From assembly GCA_963794475.1 (NCBI GenBank), contig CAWCDW010000002.1:434001-498000 (forward strand): 64,000 nt of DNA. Direction: 5' to 3'. The translations under genes were made by a program, and so were the position numbers. A model generated the notes under the pieces. That model was not told where the DNA came from and did not search any database. It saw nothing but the letters and a program-made list of their open reading frames with translations. This document shows, one piece after another, positions 23,977 through 31,973 of this stretch; within the stretch, counting starts at the first letter, position 1; each line of letters opens with the position of its first letter. This DNA comes from GAS188 sp963794475 (GTDB taxonomy: Bacteria; Pseudomonadota; Alphaproteobacteria; Rhizobiales; Beijerinckiaceae).

Positions 23977-25524
23977 TTAGAAATCCGTCTTCACGCCACC
24001 TTCGGCCTTGCGCCTCGCGACGAAGGCTTCGAGCTCCTCGCGAACGGCTTCATCCATCGGGGGCGGGACATAGGCGGCGAGCTTCTCTTTGTAGAGGCGG
24101 TTCGTCGTATCATAGGCCGTCGGGCCGCCGGCCTCGCGCCAGCTCTCATAATTGCGCCAATCGGAGATCATCGGGGCGAAGAAGGCGTTGCGATAGCGCG
24201 CCTGCGTGTGGGCACAGCCGAAGAAATGACCGCCCGGCCCCACCTCGCGCACCGCGTCGAGCGCGAGCTCGCCGTCATCGACCACGATAGGGCGCAGGAA
24301 ATCCGCCACCATGGCGAGAAGATCGGCGTCGAGCACCATCTTTTCGAAGGAGGCCTGCAGGCCTCCTTCCATCCAGCCCGCGCCATGCATGAGCAGATTG
24401 GTTCCGCCCATGATCGCGCCCCAGAGCGAGAACACGCTCTCATAGGCGGCCTGGGCATCGAGCGTGTTCGCCGCGCAAGCATTCGAAGAGCGGTAAGGCA
24501 GGCCGCAACGCCGGGCGAGCTGGCCGCCGAGAAGCGCCGCCTTCATATATTCCGGCGTGCCGAAGGCGGGCGCGCCGCTCTTCATGTCGACATTCGAGGT
24601 GAAGCCGCCATAGACGAAGGGCGAGCCCGGCCTCACCGTCTGCGCCAACACGAGGCCGGCGAGCGCCTCGGCATTTTGCTGCGCCACCGCGCCCACCACG
24701 GTCACGGGCGCCATGGCGCCGGCGAGCGTGAAGGGCGTGAGCACCACCACCTGATTGGCGCGCGCCATCTGGATCACACCTTCGAGCATTGGATTGTCGA
24801 GGCGCAAGGGCGAGGAAGAATTGATAATGGTGAAGAGTGACGGCTCGTGCTCGAGCGCCGCGCGATCGATGCCGCGCGCGATGCGCGCCATCTCGATCCC
24901 GTCGCGGATGCGTCCCTCGCCGAGGCTGTAGGCGTGGATCGGCTTGTCCGACAGGGTGAGCATGTCGAAGAGCGCATCGAGATGGCGGATGGAGGGGTGA
25001 ATATCGGCGGGCTCCACGGGATATCCGCCCCACAGATGCACGGTGTCGAGCGAATGGCCGAGCCGGAGAAGGTTGCGGAAATCCGCGGCGCATCCGGGAC
25101 GCCTTCCCCCGTCGCGATCGGCCGCGTTCGGCGCGCTCGCGACCGAGCAGAAAGCGACGGCATTGCCGCCGAGCTCCACGCTGCGACCCGCGTTGCGCGC
25201 ATGCAAGGTGAATCTCTTGGGTGCAAGGCCGATGACGCTTTCGACGAGCGCCTTGTCGAAGCGCACCCGGTCGGATCCCTCGTCGACATCCGCTCCGGCC
25301 TGCTTCAAGATCGCCTTCGCTTCCTGATGGAGGAAGTCCATGCCGATTTCGGAAAGGATGGTGAGCGACGCCTGATGAATGGCTTCGAGCTGATCTTCCG
25401 AAACGGCGGCAACCGGCGAGAAGGGCAAGCGCGGCTGCGGCGCCCTTGCGGCAATCGCCTTTTGCGCGGCCGCGCGTTCCGCCCTGCCCCGTCGGCCGCG
25501 GCGCTCGTGAGGCTCGGCGTCCAT
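23977..25524 (-). CDS. MttB-like trimethylamine/glycine betaine methyltransferase family protein
   Basis: This 515-residue protein belongs to the MttB superfamily, with a TIM barrel after an Arg/Ala-rich N-terminus. Recognisable segments are ILSEIGMDFLHQEA, LHARNAGRSVELGG and GGTNLLMHGAGWMEGGL. The frame has no in-frame amber codon, so it is the non-pyrrolysine type, like MtgB, which demethylates glycine betaine with a corrinoid protein. No corrinoid partner gene is in the window. The ATG at 25524 starts the conserved protein; a longer frame to 25671 is not supported. Its true substrate is unknown, but a quaternary or tertiary amine would complement the sarcosine/N-methylglutamate genes. Confidence 0.82.
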   Translation of the reverse strand: MDAEPHERRGRRGRAERAAAQKAIAARAPQPRLPFSPVAAVSEDQLEAIHQASLTILSEIGMDFLHQEAKAILKQAGADVDEGSDRVRFDKALVESVIGLAPKRFTLHARNAGRSVELGGNAVAFCSVASAPNAADRDGGRRPGCAADFRNLLRLGHSLDTVHLWGGYPVEPADIHPSIRHLDALFDMLTLSDKPIHAYSLGEGRIRDGIEMARIARGIDRAALEHEPSLFTIINSSSPLRLDNPMLEGVIQMARANQVVVLTPFTLAGAMAPVTVVGAVAQQNAEALAGLVLAQTVRPGSPFVYGGFTSNVDMKSGAPAFGTPEYMKAALLGGQLARRCGLPYRSSNACAANTLDAQAAYESVFSLWGAIMGGTNLLMHGAGWMEGGLQASFEKMVLDADLLAMVADFLRPIVVDDGELALDAVREVGPGGHFFGCAHTQARYRNAFFAPMISDWRNYESWREAGGPTAYDTTNRLYKEKLAAYVPPPMDEAVREELEAFVARRKAEGGVKTDF

Positions 25525-25627
25525 CTTGTCCCTCGTGATTGGGATGCTCCCCAACGCGAAGCTTAGTGCAACATCGGCTCCGATGGGAACTCTTTTGCGG
25601 CAGCTCGCGCAACTCTCGCACCACGGT

Positions 25628-25740
25628 GTCATGCCCGGCGAGGCGAGTGAAACGAGCCGAGGGAAAGGCATCCAAGGGCCGGCGAAAAAAGATGGGTCCC
25701 TTCCCCTTGCGATCCCTCGGATCGCTCGGCCGGGGATGAC
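25628..25740. repeat. REP-like inverted repeat between MttB-like and MFS genes
   Basis: GTCATGCCCGGC (25628-25639) and GCCGGGGATGAC (25729-25740) are inverted copies with one mismatch, about 90 bases apart. The GTCAT-CCCGGC arm is the usual form of short palindromic repeats scattered through Rhizobiales genomes. The remaining gap 25525-25966 between the divergent genes shows no gene. Confidence 0.5.
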
Positions 25741-25966
25741 AGCGTAGTTCCCTCGACTGCGACAATACTATCGAGGTGACCCAGCGGCATGAATATTTCC
25801 GGGCACATCGAATCAAGCTATTGTCATATGTCTCGGTTGTCTCCTTTCACGCAATACCAGCGGTTTCGATCTCCCGAGCTTCGGGTCCGCGAAACCACTC
25901 GACAACGCACGCTCCAGCGCCGAGCCTTCTCGTCCCGCTGCCCCTGGTCACACCGGTTTCGCCTCG

Positions 25967-27142
25967 ATGCAAAAATCCTTCGCGCCGCTTCTCGTGTCGG
26001 TGTTCCTGCTCGTCACCGGCAATGGGGTGCTCTCGACGCTCATCCCGTTGCGGGCGCGCCTCGAAGGCTTCAGCGACATCACCATCGCCTTCATCGGCTC
26101 GAGCTATTTCACCGGCATGCTGATCGGTTCGCTCGTCGTGCCCTGGGTCGTGCTGCGCATCGGCCAGGTCCGCGCCTTCATCATTTGCGTGCTCATGGGC
26201 GCCGTCGCGATCCTCTCCCTGCCCTCGCTCATCGAGCCGTGGAGCTGGGTGCTTCTACGCGGCACCATCGGTCTTTCGCTCGCCGGCCTCTACGCGATCG
26301 CGGAGAGCTGGTTCAATGGCAAATCCGACAATGCGCACCGCGGCAGCGCGCTCGGCATCTACAGCGTGGTGCAATATCTTGGCTGGTCCGTCGGCAACCA
26401 GCTCTTTCGCCTTGCCGATCCGGGCGGGCTCGTCTTGTTTTTCGTCGCCGCGACGATCGTCGGCGGCGCGACCCTCCCGCTTCTCATGGCGCCGGGCGAG
26501 CCCCCGCAACGGCCAAAGCGGCCCGCCTTGCGCTTCGGCTGGCTCTTCGCGATGTCGCCCGTCGGCTTCGTGGCGGCTTTGCTGATCGGCGCGTCCAACG
26601 GTCCCTTCTGGTCGCTGTCGCAAATCTTCGCCGCCGACATCGGCTTGAGCCCGCCGGAGGTCGGCACGATGATGACGGCTTTCATGCTCGGCTCGGCCGC
26701 CTTGCAGATTCCGATCGGGCGCGCCTCCGATAGCCATGATCGGCGCACCATTCTCGTCTGCCTCTGCGTCGTGTCGGCGCTTCTCGAGATCACGCTGGCG
26801 CGCTTCGGCGGCACGCTGCAGCACATCGCACTCTATGCCTTAGCCTTCGCGCTTGGATCGGTCGTATCGACGCAGTATTACGTCGCCGCCGCTCATGCGG
26901 TCGACCGAACCGGAAGCGAGAACGCCGTCGCGACGACCTCGGCCCTTCTGTTCCTCTACAGCATCGGTGCGATCTCTGGGCCGCCGATCGCCTCTTATGT
27001 GATGACTTCATTCGGACCGGGGGCGCTTTACGGCTACACGGCCCTTCTTCATCTGTCGCTTCTCGCCTTCACCTTGCGCCAGATGCTCTATCGCGCGCCG
27101 CCCATCTTGCGCTCGGCCGAAGGGCGCATGCCGCAACCCTAA
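25967..27142 (+). CDS. MFS transporter (YcaD-like)
   Basis: This 391-residue protein has twelve predicted membrane helices in two halves, with the MFS motif A-like loop after helix 8 (GRASDSHDRRT). It resembles the YcaD/sugar-type permeases of the major facilitator superfamily. It is transcribed away from the MttB-like gene. The substrate cannot be told from the sequence. The C-terminus ends with a short basic tail. Confidence 0.8.
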   Translation: MQKSFAPLLVSVFLLVTGNGVLSTLIPLRARLEGFSDITIAFIGSSYFTGMLIGSLVVPWVVLRIGQVRAFIICVLMGAVAILSLPSLIEPWSWVLLRGTIGLSLAGLYAIAESWFNGKSDNAHRGSALGIYSVVQYLGWSVGNQLFRLADPGGLVLFFVAATIVGGATLPLLMAPGEPPQRPKRPALRFGWLFAMSPVGFVAALLIGASNGPFWSLSQIFAADIGLSPPEVGTMMTAFMLGSAALQIPIGRASDSHDRRTILVCLCVVSALLEITLARFGGTLQHIALYALAFALGSVVSTQYYVAAAHAVDRTGSENAVATTSALLFLYSIGAISGPPIASYVMTSFGPGALYGYTALLHLSLLAFTLRQMLYRAPPILRSAEGRMPQP

Positions 27143-27184
27143 GGAAGGCCCAGCGCAGCGCCGTTCGAGCGACCCCCCACCTAC

Positions 27185-27289
27185 CCTCCCCCTTTCAGGG
27201 GAGGCGACGGAAAGGTTCTCGCCAATTCACCGTCCGCCTTAGCAGAGCAACGATGGTCGCCGAGCATCCATCATCCCCCTGCAAGGGGA
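27185..27289. repeat. Paired CCCC/GGGG palindromes between convergent genes
   Basis: Two hairpins lie between the MFS gene and the convergent DSD1-type gene. The first is CCTCCCC (27185-27191) with GGGGAGG (27198-27204); the second is TCCCC (27274-27278) with GGGGA (27285-27289). Their flanks (CCCACCTACCCTCCCC and GGGGAGGAATGAGGTGGG) are inverted copies of each other with small differences. They may act as a two-way terminator and look like a mobile intergenic repeat. Confidence 0.45.
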
Positions 27290-27408
27290 GGAATGAGGTG
27301 GGAGTCAAGGGGAGAGACCGGCAAACGAAGCCGCCGCGCGTTTCCGCTCGGGCAAAGCCACGAAATAACCTTCTCAGGAACGAGAAGCGTGGCGTCGACC
27401 GACCGGAA

Positions 27409-28476
27409 TTACCGCACGAGGCCCCGCGCCGCGACGGGAATTTCCCGCACGACGCGTCCATCGGAAACGCCATAGACGCTGTCGAACAGGTTCGACACCA
27501 CGCAGGCGTGGTTCGGCACGATGGTCACGCGCTCGCCGATGCGCGGTTTCTCGGGCGACTCCGAGAGGTCCACGATGCCGTGCTCCTCATTGAGGCGCAC
27601 GATCCGCGCCTTCGGATATTCCATGATCACGCCGTGATCGGGAAAGCCCAAGAGATCGGAGGTCAGCGTCTTCGATCCCGAATCCAAGATGGCGCGGTCC
27701 CCGGTCGGGCGCGACACCACGGTCGCGACGACGCGCAGCGCCGTGTCGTCGAGCGTGCCGACGCCCGCAGCCGAGATGGCGCGATCGCTGTAGATATAAG
27801 TGCCGGGCCGATGCTCGGTCGAGAACTCGAGCTCGTGCGCATGGTACATGTCGGGCGTGCCGCCGACGCTCACCGTCTTCGCCTCGAGCCCCGAGCGCTT
27901 GAGCGCGGCGAGCGCTTCGGCGATCCAGGCGCGGGTGCGCGCCACCTTGCCCTTCTCGGGGTAGACCATCAGCCCGCCAAACGCGACGCCGCGCGTGTTG
28001 GCGATGCGCTCGGCGAGCGCCACCGCCTCATCGGCGCTCTGCACGCCGCAACGACCGGTGCCGGTGTCGCACTCGACGAGAAGTTCGATCCTCACGCCCG
28101 CTTCGCTTGCCGCGCGCGCCATCGCATCGGCGACCTCGGTCGAATCCGTCACAGCGCTCATTCGGATGCGCTTGGCGAGCGCCGTCAGGCGCTTGAGCTT
28201 TGCTTCGCCGACGATGGGAAAGGTCATCAAGATGTCGGTAATGCCGCCATCCGCCATGACCTCGGCTTCACCGAGCTTCTGGCAGGTGATGCCGACCGCG
28301 CCGAGCTCGACCTGGCGGCGCGAGAATTCGACGATCTTATGCGTCTTGATGTGCGGGCGAAGAGCGATCTTCTTTTCGGCGAAATAATCGGCGGCACGCT
28401 TGAGATTGCGCTCGACCCGGTCGAGGTCGACGACCGGGGCGGGCGTGTCGATATCGTCGATGCGCATCGTGCTCAT
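27409..28476 (-). CDS. DSD1-family PLP enzyme (D-threonine aldolase/D-serine dehydratase-like)
   Basis: This 355-residue protein is a fold-III PLP enzyme, with the alanine-racemase-like barrel and the RPHIKTHK motif that carries the PLP lysine (Lys44), followed by the C-terminal metal-binding domain that ends with PNHACVVSN. Such enzymes cleave D-threonine or D-3-hydroxy amino acids, or dehydrate D-serine, using a divalent metal. The His and Cys of PNHAC are present. The start overlaps the end of the aminotransferase gene by four bases, so the two are one transcript and probably act on the same amino acid pathway. Confidence 0.83.
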   Translation of the reverse strand: MSTMRIDDIDTPAPVVDLDRVERNLKRAADYFAEKKIALRPHIKTHKIVEFSRRQVELGAVGITCQKLGEAEVMADGGITDILMTFPIVGEAKLKRLTALAKRIRMSAVTDSTEVADAMARAASEAGVRIELLVECDTGTGRCGVQSADEAVALAERIANTRGVAFGGLMVYPEKGKVARTRAWIAEALAALKRSGLEAKTVSVGGTPDMYHAHELEFSTEHRPGTYIYSDRAISAAGVGTLDDTALRVVATVVSRPTGDRAILDSGSKTLTSDLLGFPDHGVIMEYPKARIVRLNEEHGIVDLSESPEKPRIGERVTIVPNHACVVSNLFDSVYGVSDGRVVREIPVAARGLVR

Positions 28477-29846
28477 TTCGCGCCCATTTCCTTTTCGAGC
28501 CGGGTCATCGCCCGATCGAACCGCTTGAACATCTCCTCGATCTCCCCTTCGGTGATGATGAGAGGCGGGCAGAAGGCCATGATCTCGCCGATGCCGCGGA
28601 TGACCAAGCCTTCCTCCTGCGCCAGATCCTGCAGCCGCGGGCCGACGCTGCCGGGCTTCGCAAAGGGCGCCTTCGTCTCCTTGTTGGCGACGAGCTCGAT
28701 CGCGCCGAGGAGGCCGACGCCGCGCGTTTCACCGACGAGGGGGCGCGCGGCGAAGGAATGCAGGCGCTTGAGGAAAAGGCGCGACATCTGCGCGGCATGC
28801 CCCACGAGGTCGCGCTCCTCGAAGATGTCGAGATTTTCGAGCGCCACCGCCGTCGCGACCGGATGCCCAGAGGCGGTGAAGCCATGCCCGAAACTGCCAA
28901 TCTTCGCCGAATTATCGGCGACCGCCTGGTAGATCTTGTCGGAGACCAGCACGGCCGAGAGCGGCAAGTAAGAGGAGGTGATGGCCTTCGAGAGCACGAG
29001 GATGTCCGGCGAGATGCCGTAAAGCTCGCAGGCGAACATCTTGCCCGTACGCCCGAAGCCGCAGATCACCTCGTCGGCGATGACCATCACGTCATGCTTG
29101 CGGCAGACGGCCTGGATCTTCTCCCAATAGCCCTTGGGCGGCACGATAACGCCGCCGGCGCCCATCACCGGCTCGCCGATGAAGGCCGCCACCGTCTCGG
29201 GGCCTTCCTTGCGGATCATCTCATCGAGCTCTTCGGCGAGCCGCGTGGCAAAGGCTTCCTCGCTCTCGCCCGGTTGGGCGTTGCGCCAATAATGAGGCGT
29301 GGACACATGCTTCATCATCGGCAGCGGCAAGTCGAAATCGCGCTGATTGATGGGCAAGCCCGTGAGGCTTGCCGCCGCGATGGTCACGCCGTGATAGGCG
29401 CGCTGGCGCGAGATGAATTTCTTCTTCTGCGGACGGCCGATGGCGTTGTTGTAATACCAGAGGAGCTTGATGGCGAAGTCGTTCGCCTCCGAGCCCGAGC
29501 TCGTGAACTGAACCTTGGCGAGGCCCTTCGGCGCCATCTTGACGAGGCGCTCGGCGAGATCGATCGCGACCGGGTGCGACTTGTGATTGAACGAGTGGTA
29601 ATAGGGCAGCTTCTGCATTTGGCGGGTGGCGGCGCGCACCAGCCTTTCCTCTCCGAAGCCGACGGCGACGCTCCAGAGGCCCGCGAGCCCTTCGATATAT
29701 TCCTTGCCCTGATCATCATAGACATAGACGCCTTTGCCCCGCTCCATGATGGTCGGGCCGATCTCCTCATGGCGTCGCGCGTTGGTCGCGGGATGGAAGT
29801 AATAGGCGATGTCGCGGGCGGCTTGGGAATTGGGCTTGTCGTCCAT
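28473..29846 (-). CDS. Class III aminotransferase (aspartate aminotransferase family)
   Basis: This 457-residue enzyme has the class III features: SSGSEANDFAIKL near residue 116, the ADEVICGFGRTG motif with the PLP aspartate, and the PLP lysine Lys287 in LSKAITSSYLPLSA. Relatives use omega-amino acids, taurine, beta-alanine or putrescine as donors and pyruvate as acceptor; the donor here is uncertain. The ATG at 29846 has a strong GAGGTG site; a longer frame to 29975 adds a segment that does not resemble the family. It is upstream of, and overlaps, the DSD1-type gene. Confidence 0.87.
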   Translation of the reverse strand: MDDKPNSQAARDIAYYFHPATNARRHEEIGPTIMERGKGVYVYDDQGKEYIEGLAGLWSVAVGFGEERLVRAATRQMQKLPYYHSFNHKSHPVAIDLAERLVKMAPKGLAKVQFTSSGSEANDFAIKLLWYYNNAIGRPQKKKFISRQRAYHGVTIAAASLTGLPINQRDFDLPLPMMKHVSTPHYWRNAQPGESEEAFATRLAEELDEMIRKEGPETVAAFIGEPVMGAGGVIVPPKGYWEKIQAVCRKHDVMVIADEVICGFGRTGKMFACELYGISPDILVLSKAITSSYLPLSAVLVSDKIYQAVADNSAKIGSFGHGFTASGHPVATAVALENLDIFEERDLVGHAAQMSRLFLKRLHSFAARPLVGETRGVGLLGAIELVANKETKAPFAKPGSVGPRLQDLAQEEGLVIRGIGEIMAFCPPLIITEGEIEEMFKRFDRAMTRLEKEMGAK

Positions 29847-29999
29847 GAAGAGCACCTCGCAAGATAAACCTCGGGCGCGGCATTCAAGGCGAACGCCGGG
29901 GGGAAACGAGGTATAAACCGCTGATCGCCGTGGCGCCAGCGCTTCCGGCGCAGCGCATGGCTGCGCGCGGCGCATTCATCGCCGGGCGAGGTTTCGCGG

Positions 30000-30314
30000 T
30001 TACGCGGCGAGCCTCAATCCGGCGATCCCGGCGATGATGAGCGCGATGCAGGCAAGGCGCGCCGCCGTCGCGGGCTCCGCGAAGAGGTAGATGCCGAGGG
30101 CCGCCGTGCCCACCGCGCCGATGCCGGTCCAAACGGCATAAGCCGTTCCGATGGGGAGCGACTTCAGCGCAAGCCCGAGGAAGCCGAGGCTGAACGCCAT
30201 TCCGACGACGGTGACGAGCGAGGGAATAAGCCGGCTGAAGCCTTGCGTGTATTTGAGCGCGACGGCCCAACTCACCTCGAACAATCCGGCGATGAAAAGA
30301 TAGGCCCAGGCCAT
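30000..30314 (-). CDS. gdx: Guanidinium exporter, SMR family (Gdx/SugE)
   Basis: This 104-residue, four-helix membrane protein is a small multidrug resistance family member of the Gdx (SugE) subtype. It keeps Glu13, the residue that exchanges protons for guanidinium, and the Gdx-type residues Gly10, Trp16, Ser42, Tyr59 and Trp62, with the signature segments GLFEVSWAVALKYTQGF and GTAYAVWTGIGAVGT. It works as a dimer that exports guanidinium in exchange for protons. Eighteen bases upstream of the start lie two hairpins that match the guanidine-II riboswitch, which strongly supports guanidine as its substrate. It is a single gene, 153 bases before the aminotransferase. Confidence 0.93.
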   Translation of the reverse strand: MAWAYLFIAGLFEVSWAVALKYTQGFSRLIPSLVTVVGMAFSLGFLGLALKSLPIGTAYAVWTGIGAVGTAALGIYLFAEPATAARLACIALIIAGIAGLRLAA

Positions 30315-30329
30315 GACGAAGCCCCGTCA
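30314..30329 (-). promoter_or_regulatory. Hairpin over the gdx ribosome-binding site
   Basis: TGACG and CGTCA form a five-base stem around GGGCTT, so the probable ribosome-binding GGGG and the start codon edge are folded in. This could be the expression platform of the riboswitch. It is short and may be chance. Confidence 0.35.
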
Positions 30330-30331
30330 AA

Positions 30332-30380
30332 GGCAGGGCCGTCCCCACCGGATTTGGCGAAAAGGCGAGGTCGTCCCCGC
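30332..30380 (-). promoter_or_regulatory. Guanidine-II (mini-ykkC) riboswitch
   Basis: Read on the minus strand, the leader of gdx contains two hairpins. The first has a six-base stem GCGGGG/CCTCGC closing an ACGA loop (30365-30380). The second has a seven-base stem GGTGGGG/CCCTGCC closing an ACGG loop (30332-30349). About 15 bases separate them. Paired stem-loops with ACGR tetraloops next to the ribosome-binding region are the defining form of mini-ykkC, which binds guanidine and turns on exporters. The gene behind it is the expected one. Confidence 0.9.
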
Positions 30381-30513
30381 AGGTTCAAAATGACGATTTT
30401 CCAATAATCCGCAAGTTGGCTCTGGAATTCGTCGAATGTGGAAATCTCGGCTTTAGCCATGAGCATGCGGGAAAAGCGAACGCCCAAACCTTTGTGCCTC
30501 ACGGCATCCGGCT

Positions 30514-31755
30514 TCAGAACCTCATTGCCGAGAACGGCGCGATGTCGAACGCGGCCGTGCGGCCGAGAAGGAGATCGCCGATCACCTGCCCCGTGATCGG
30601 GCCGTTCGAGAGCCCGATATGGCCATGGCCGAAAGCGAAGAAGAGGCCGCGATGGCGGGGCGCTTCTCCGATCACCGGAAGGCCGTCCGGCGTCGAGGGC
30701 CTGGCGCCGAGCCAAGGTTCGTTCTCGACAGGCGCGCCGAGGGCGAGCGTGCCCCGCGCTTCGCGCACCGCCGCGTCGATCTGCGTCGTGTCGGGGGGCG
30801 CGCTCAAAGGCGCAAGCTCGACGCCCGAGGTGACACGCACGCCTTGGCGCATCGGCGCGAGCATATGGTAGCCGCCGCTGTCGTGGATGGGGCGGTTGAG
30901 CGGTGGCCCTTCGCCGGGCGCAAGATGCAAGTGATAGCCCCGCTCGACGGCAAGCGGGAAACGGTAGCCGAGCGCGCGGGTGAGGCCATGCGACCAACCG
31001 CCGGCGGCAATCACGACCTTGCGCGCGCGGGCCTCACCGCTTGCGAAGCGGGCGACAAAGCCGTCCCCCTCGGGGCGGAGCTCTTCCACCGTCGCCGGCG
31101 CGAGGCGCCCTCCCCGATCCACAAAAAGCTTGCGGTAGGCCTCGACGAGGCCGCCGGGATCGGACACCGAGCCGGTCTCCGGATAGAGCACGCCCTTGGC
31201 AAAGGGCCGCTTGAGCGCCGGCTCGAGCTCATTGAGCGCGGAGCCTTCGATCACCTCGAATTTGACGCCGTGCTCCAGAAGGATCTCGCGCTCGTGGCCG
31301 GCGGCGTGAAATGCGGCCTCGGTCCGATAAAGGCGCAGCATCCCTTCACGCTTGATGAGGGCGCTGGCTCCGGCGGGCGTCGCAAGCTGCATATGGGCAT
31401 CGAAAGCACGGCTCGTCAGGCGATCGAGCGCGGTTGCGGCCCGTCTCAACGCGTGCATGTTCGCGGCCTTCATGAAGCCCGCGACCCAAGGCGCAATGCG
31501 GGGAAGCTTCGCGTAGTGCAAGCGCAAGCCCGGGTCGCGATTGAGGAGGTAGTTGGGAAGGTTTTTCCACAAGCCGGGTCCGGACATCGGGAAAAGCGAG
31601 CTGCGCGAGATGCAACCGGCGTTTCCGTAGCTCGCGCGGCGGCGCGCTTCACCGGGATCGCAAAGCAAGACGGTGAGGCCGCGCTCTTGGGCGCTGAGCG
31701 CGCAGGAGATGCCGACAATGCCGCCGCCCACGACGATCACTGCCTCTTCCGCCAT
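30514..31755 (-). CDS. D-amino-acid dehydrogenase-like FAD oxidoreductase (DadA family)
   Basis: This 413-residue protein begins with the FAD dinucleotide-binding motif VVGGGIVGISCALSA and follows the DAO fold of DadA enzymes, closing with FFAFGHGHIGLSNGPITG. The family oxidises D-amino acids to keto acids with a membrane electron acceptor. I start it at the ATG at 31755; the longer frame back to 31953 reads as unrelated. It resembles the second DadA-like gene at 50217-51473 and probably is a paralogue of it. It is transcribed away from the CoA-transferase gene. Its nearest same-strand neighbour is gdx. Confidence 0.83.
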   Translation of the reverse strand: MAEEAVIVVGGGIVGISCALSAQERGLTVLLCDPGEARRRASYGNAGCISRSSLFPMSGPGLWKNLPNYLLNRDPGLRLHYAKLPRIAPWVAGFMKAANMHALRRAATALDRLTSRAFDAHMQLATPAGASALIKREGMLRLYRTEAAFHAAGHEREILLEHGVKFEVIEGSALNELEPALKRPFAKGVLYPETGSVSDPGGLVEAYRKLFVDRGGRLAPATVEELRPEGDGFVARFASGEARARKVVIAAGGWSHGLTRALGYRFPLAVERGYHLHLAPGEGPPLNRPIHDSGGYHMLAPMRQGVRVTSGVELAPLSAPPDTTQIDAAVREARGTLALGAPVENEPWLGARPSTPDGLPVIGEAPRHRGLFFAFGHGHIGLSNGPITGQVIGDLLLGRTAAFDIAPFSAMRF

Positions 31756-31973
31756 GATCCGGTGCTCCGTTGCGCCTGGCTCTCGCGTTCTTCCAAGGAT
31801 CGAATTTCGCGAGCCTGTCTTCAGCACGCGAGGCGCATGAAAGTCCAGGCTTTCGAAGCTCGCGCATGTCCGGCATGTCGACAATTGCTGCCGAGCCTGC
31901 CCAGGATCGGATAATGGCATGTAGAGGCGCAAGCTTGAGTTTTTGATGCACACACTCGTGATCGAGCCGTCCC

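Noticed and set aside
23977..25524. Pyrrolysine-containing MttB
   Set aside because: No in-frame amber codon occurs in the frame, so it is the non-pyrrolysine type.
24440..25816. Minus-strand frame of 458 codons partly over the MttB-like gene
   Set aside because: Arg-rich translation without motifs, out of frame with the conserved MttB-like protein.
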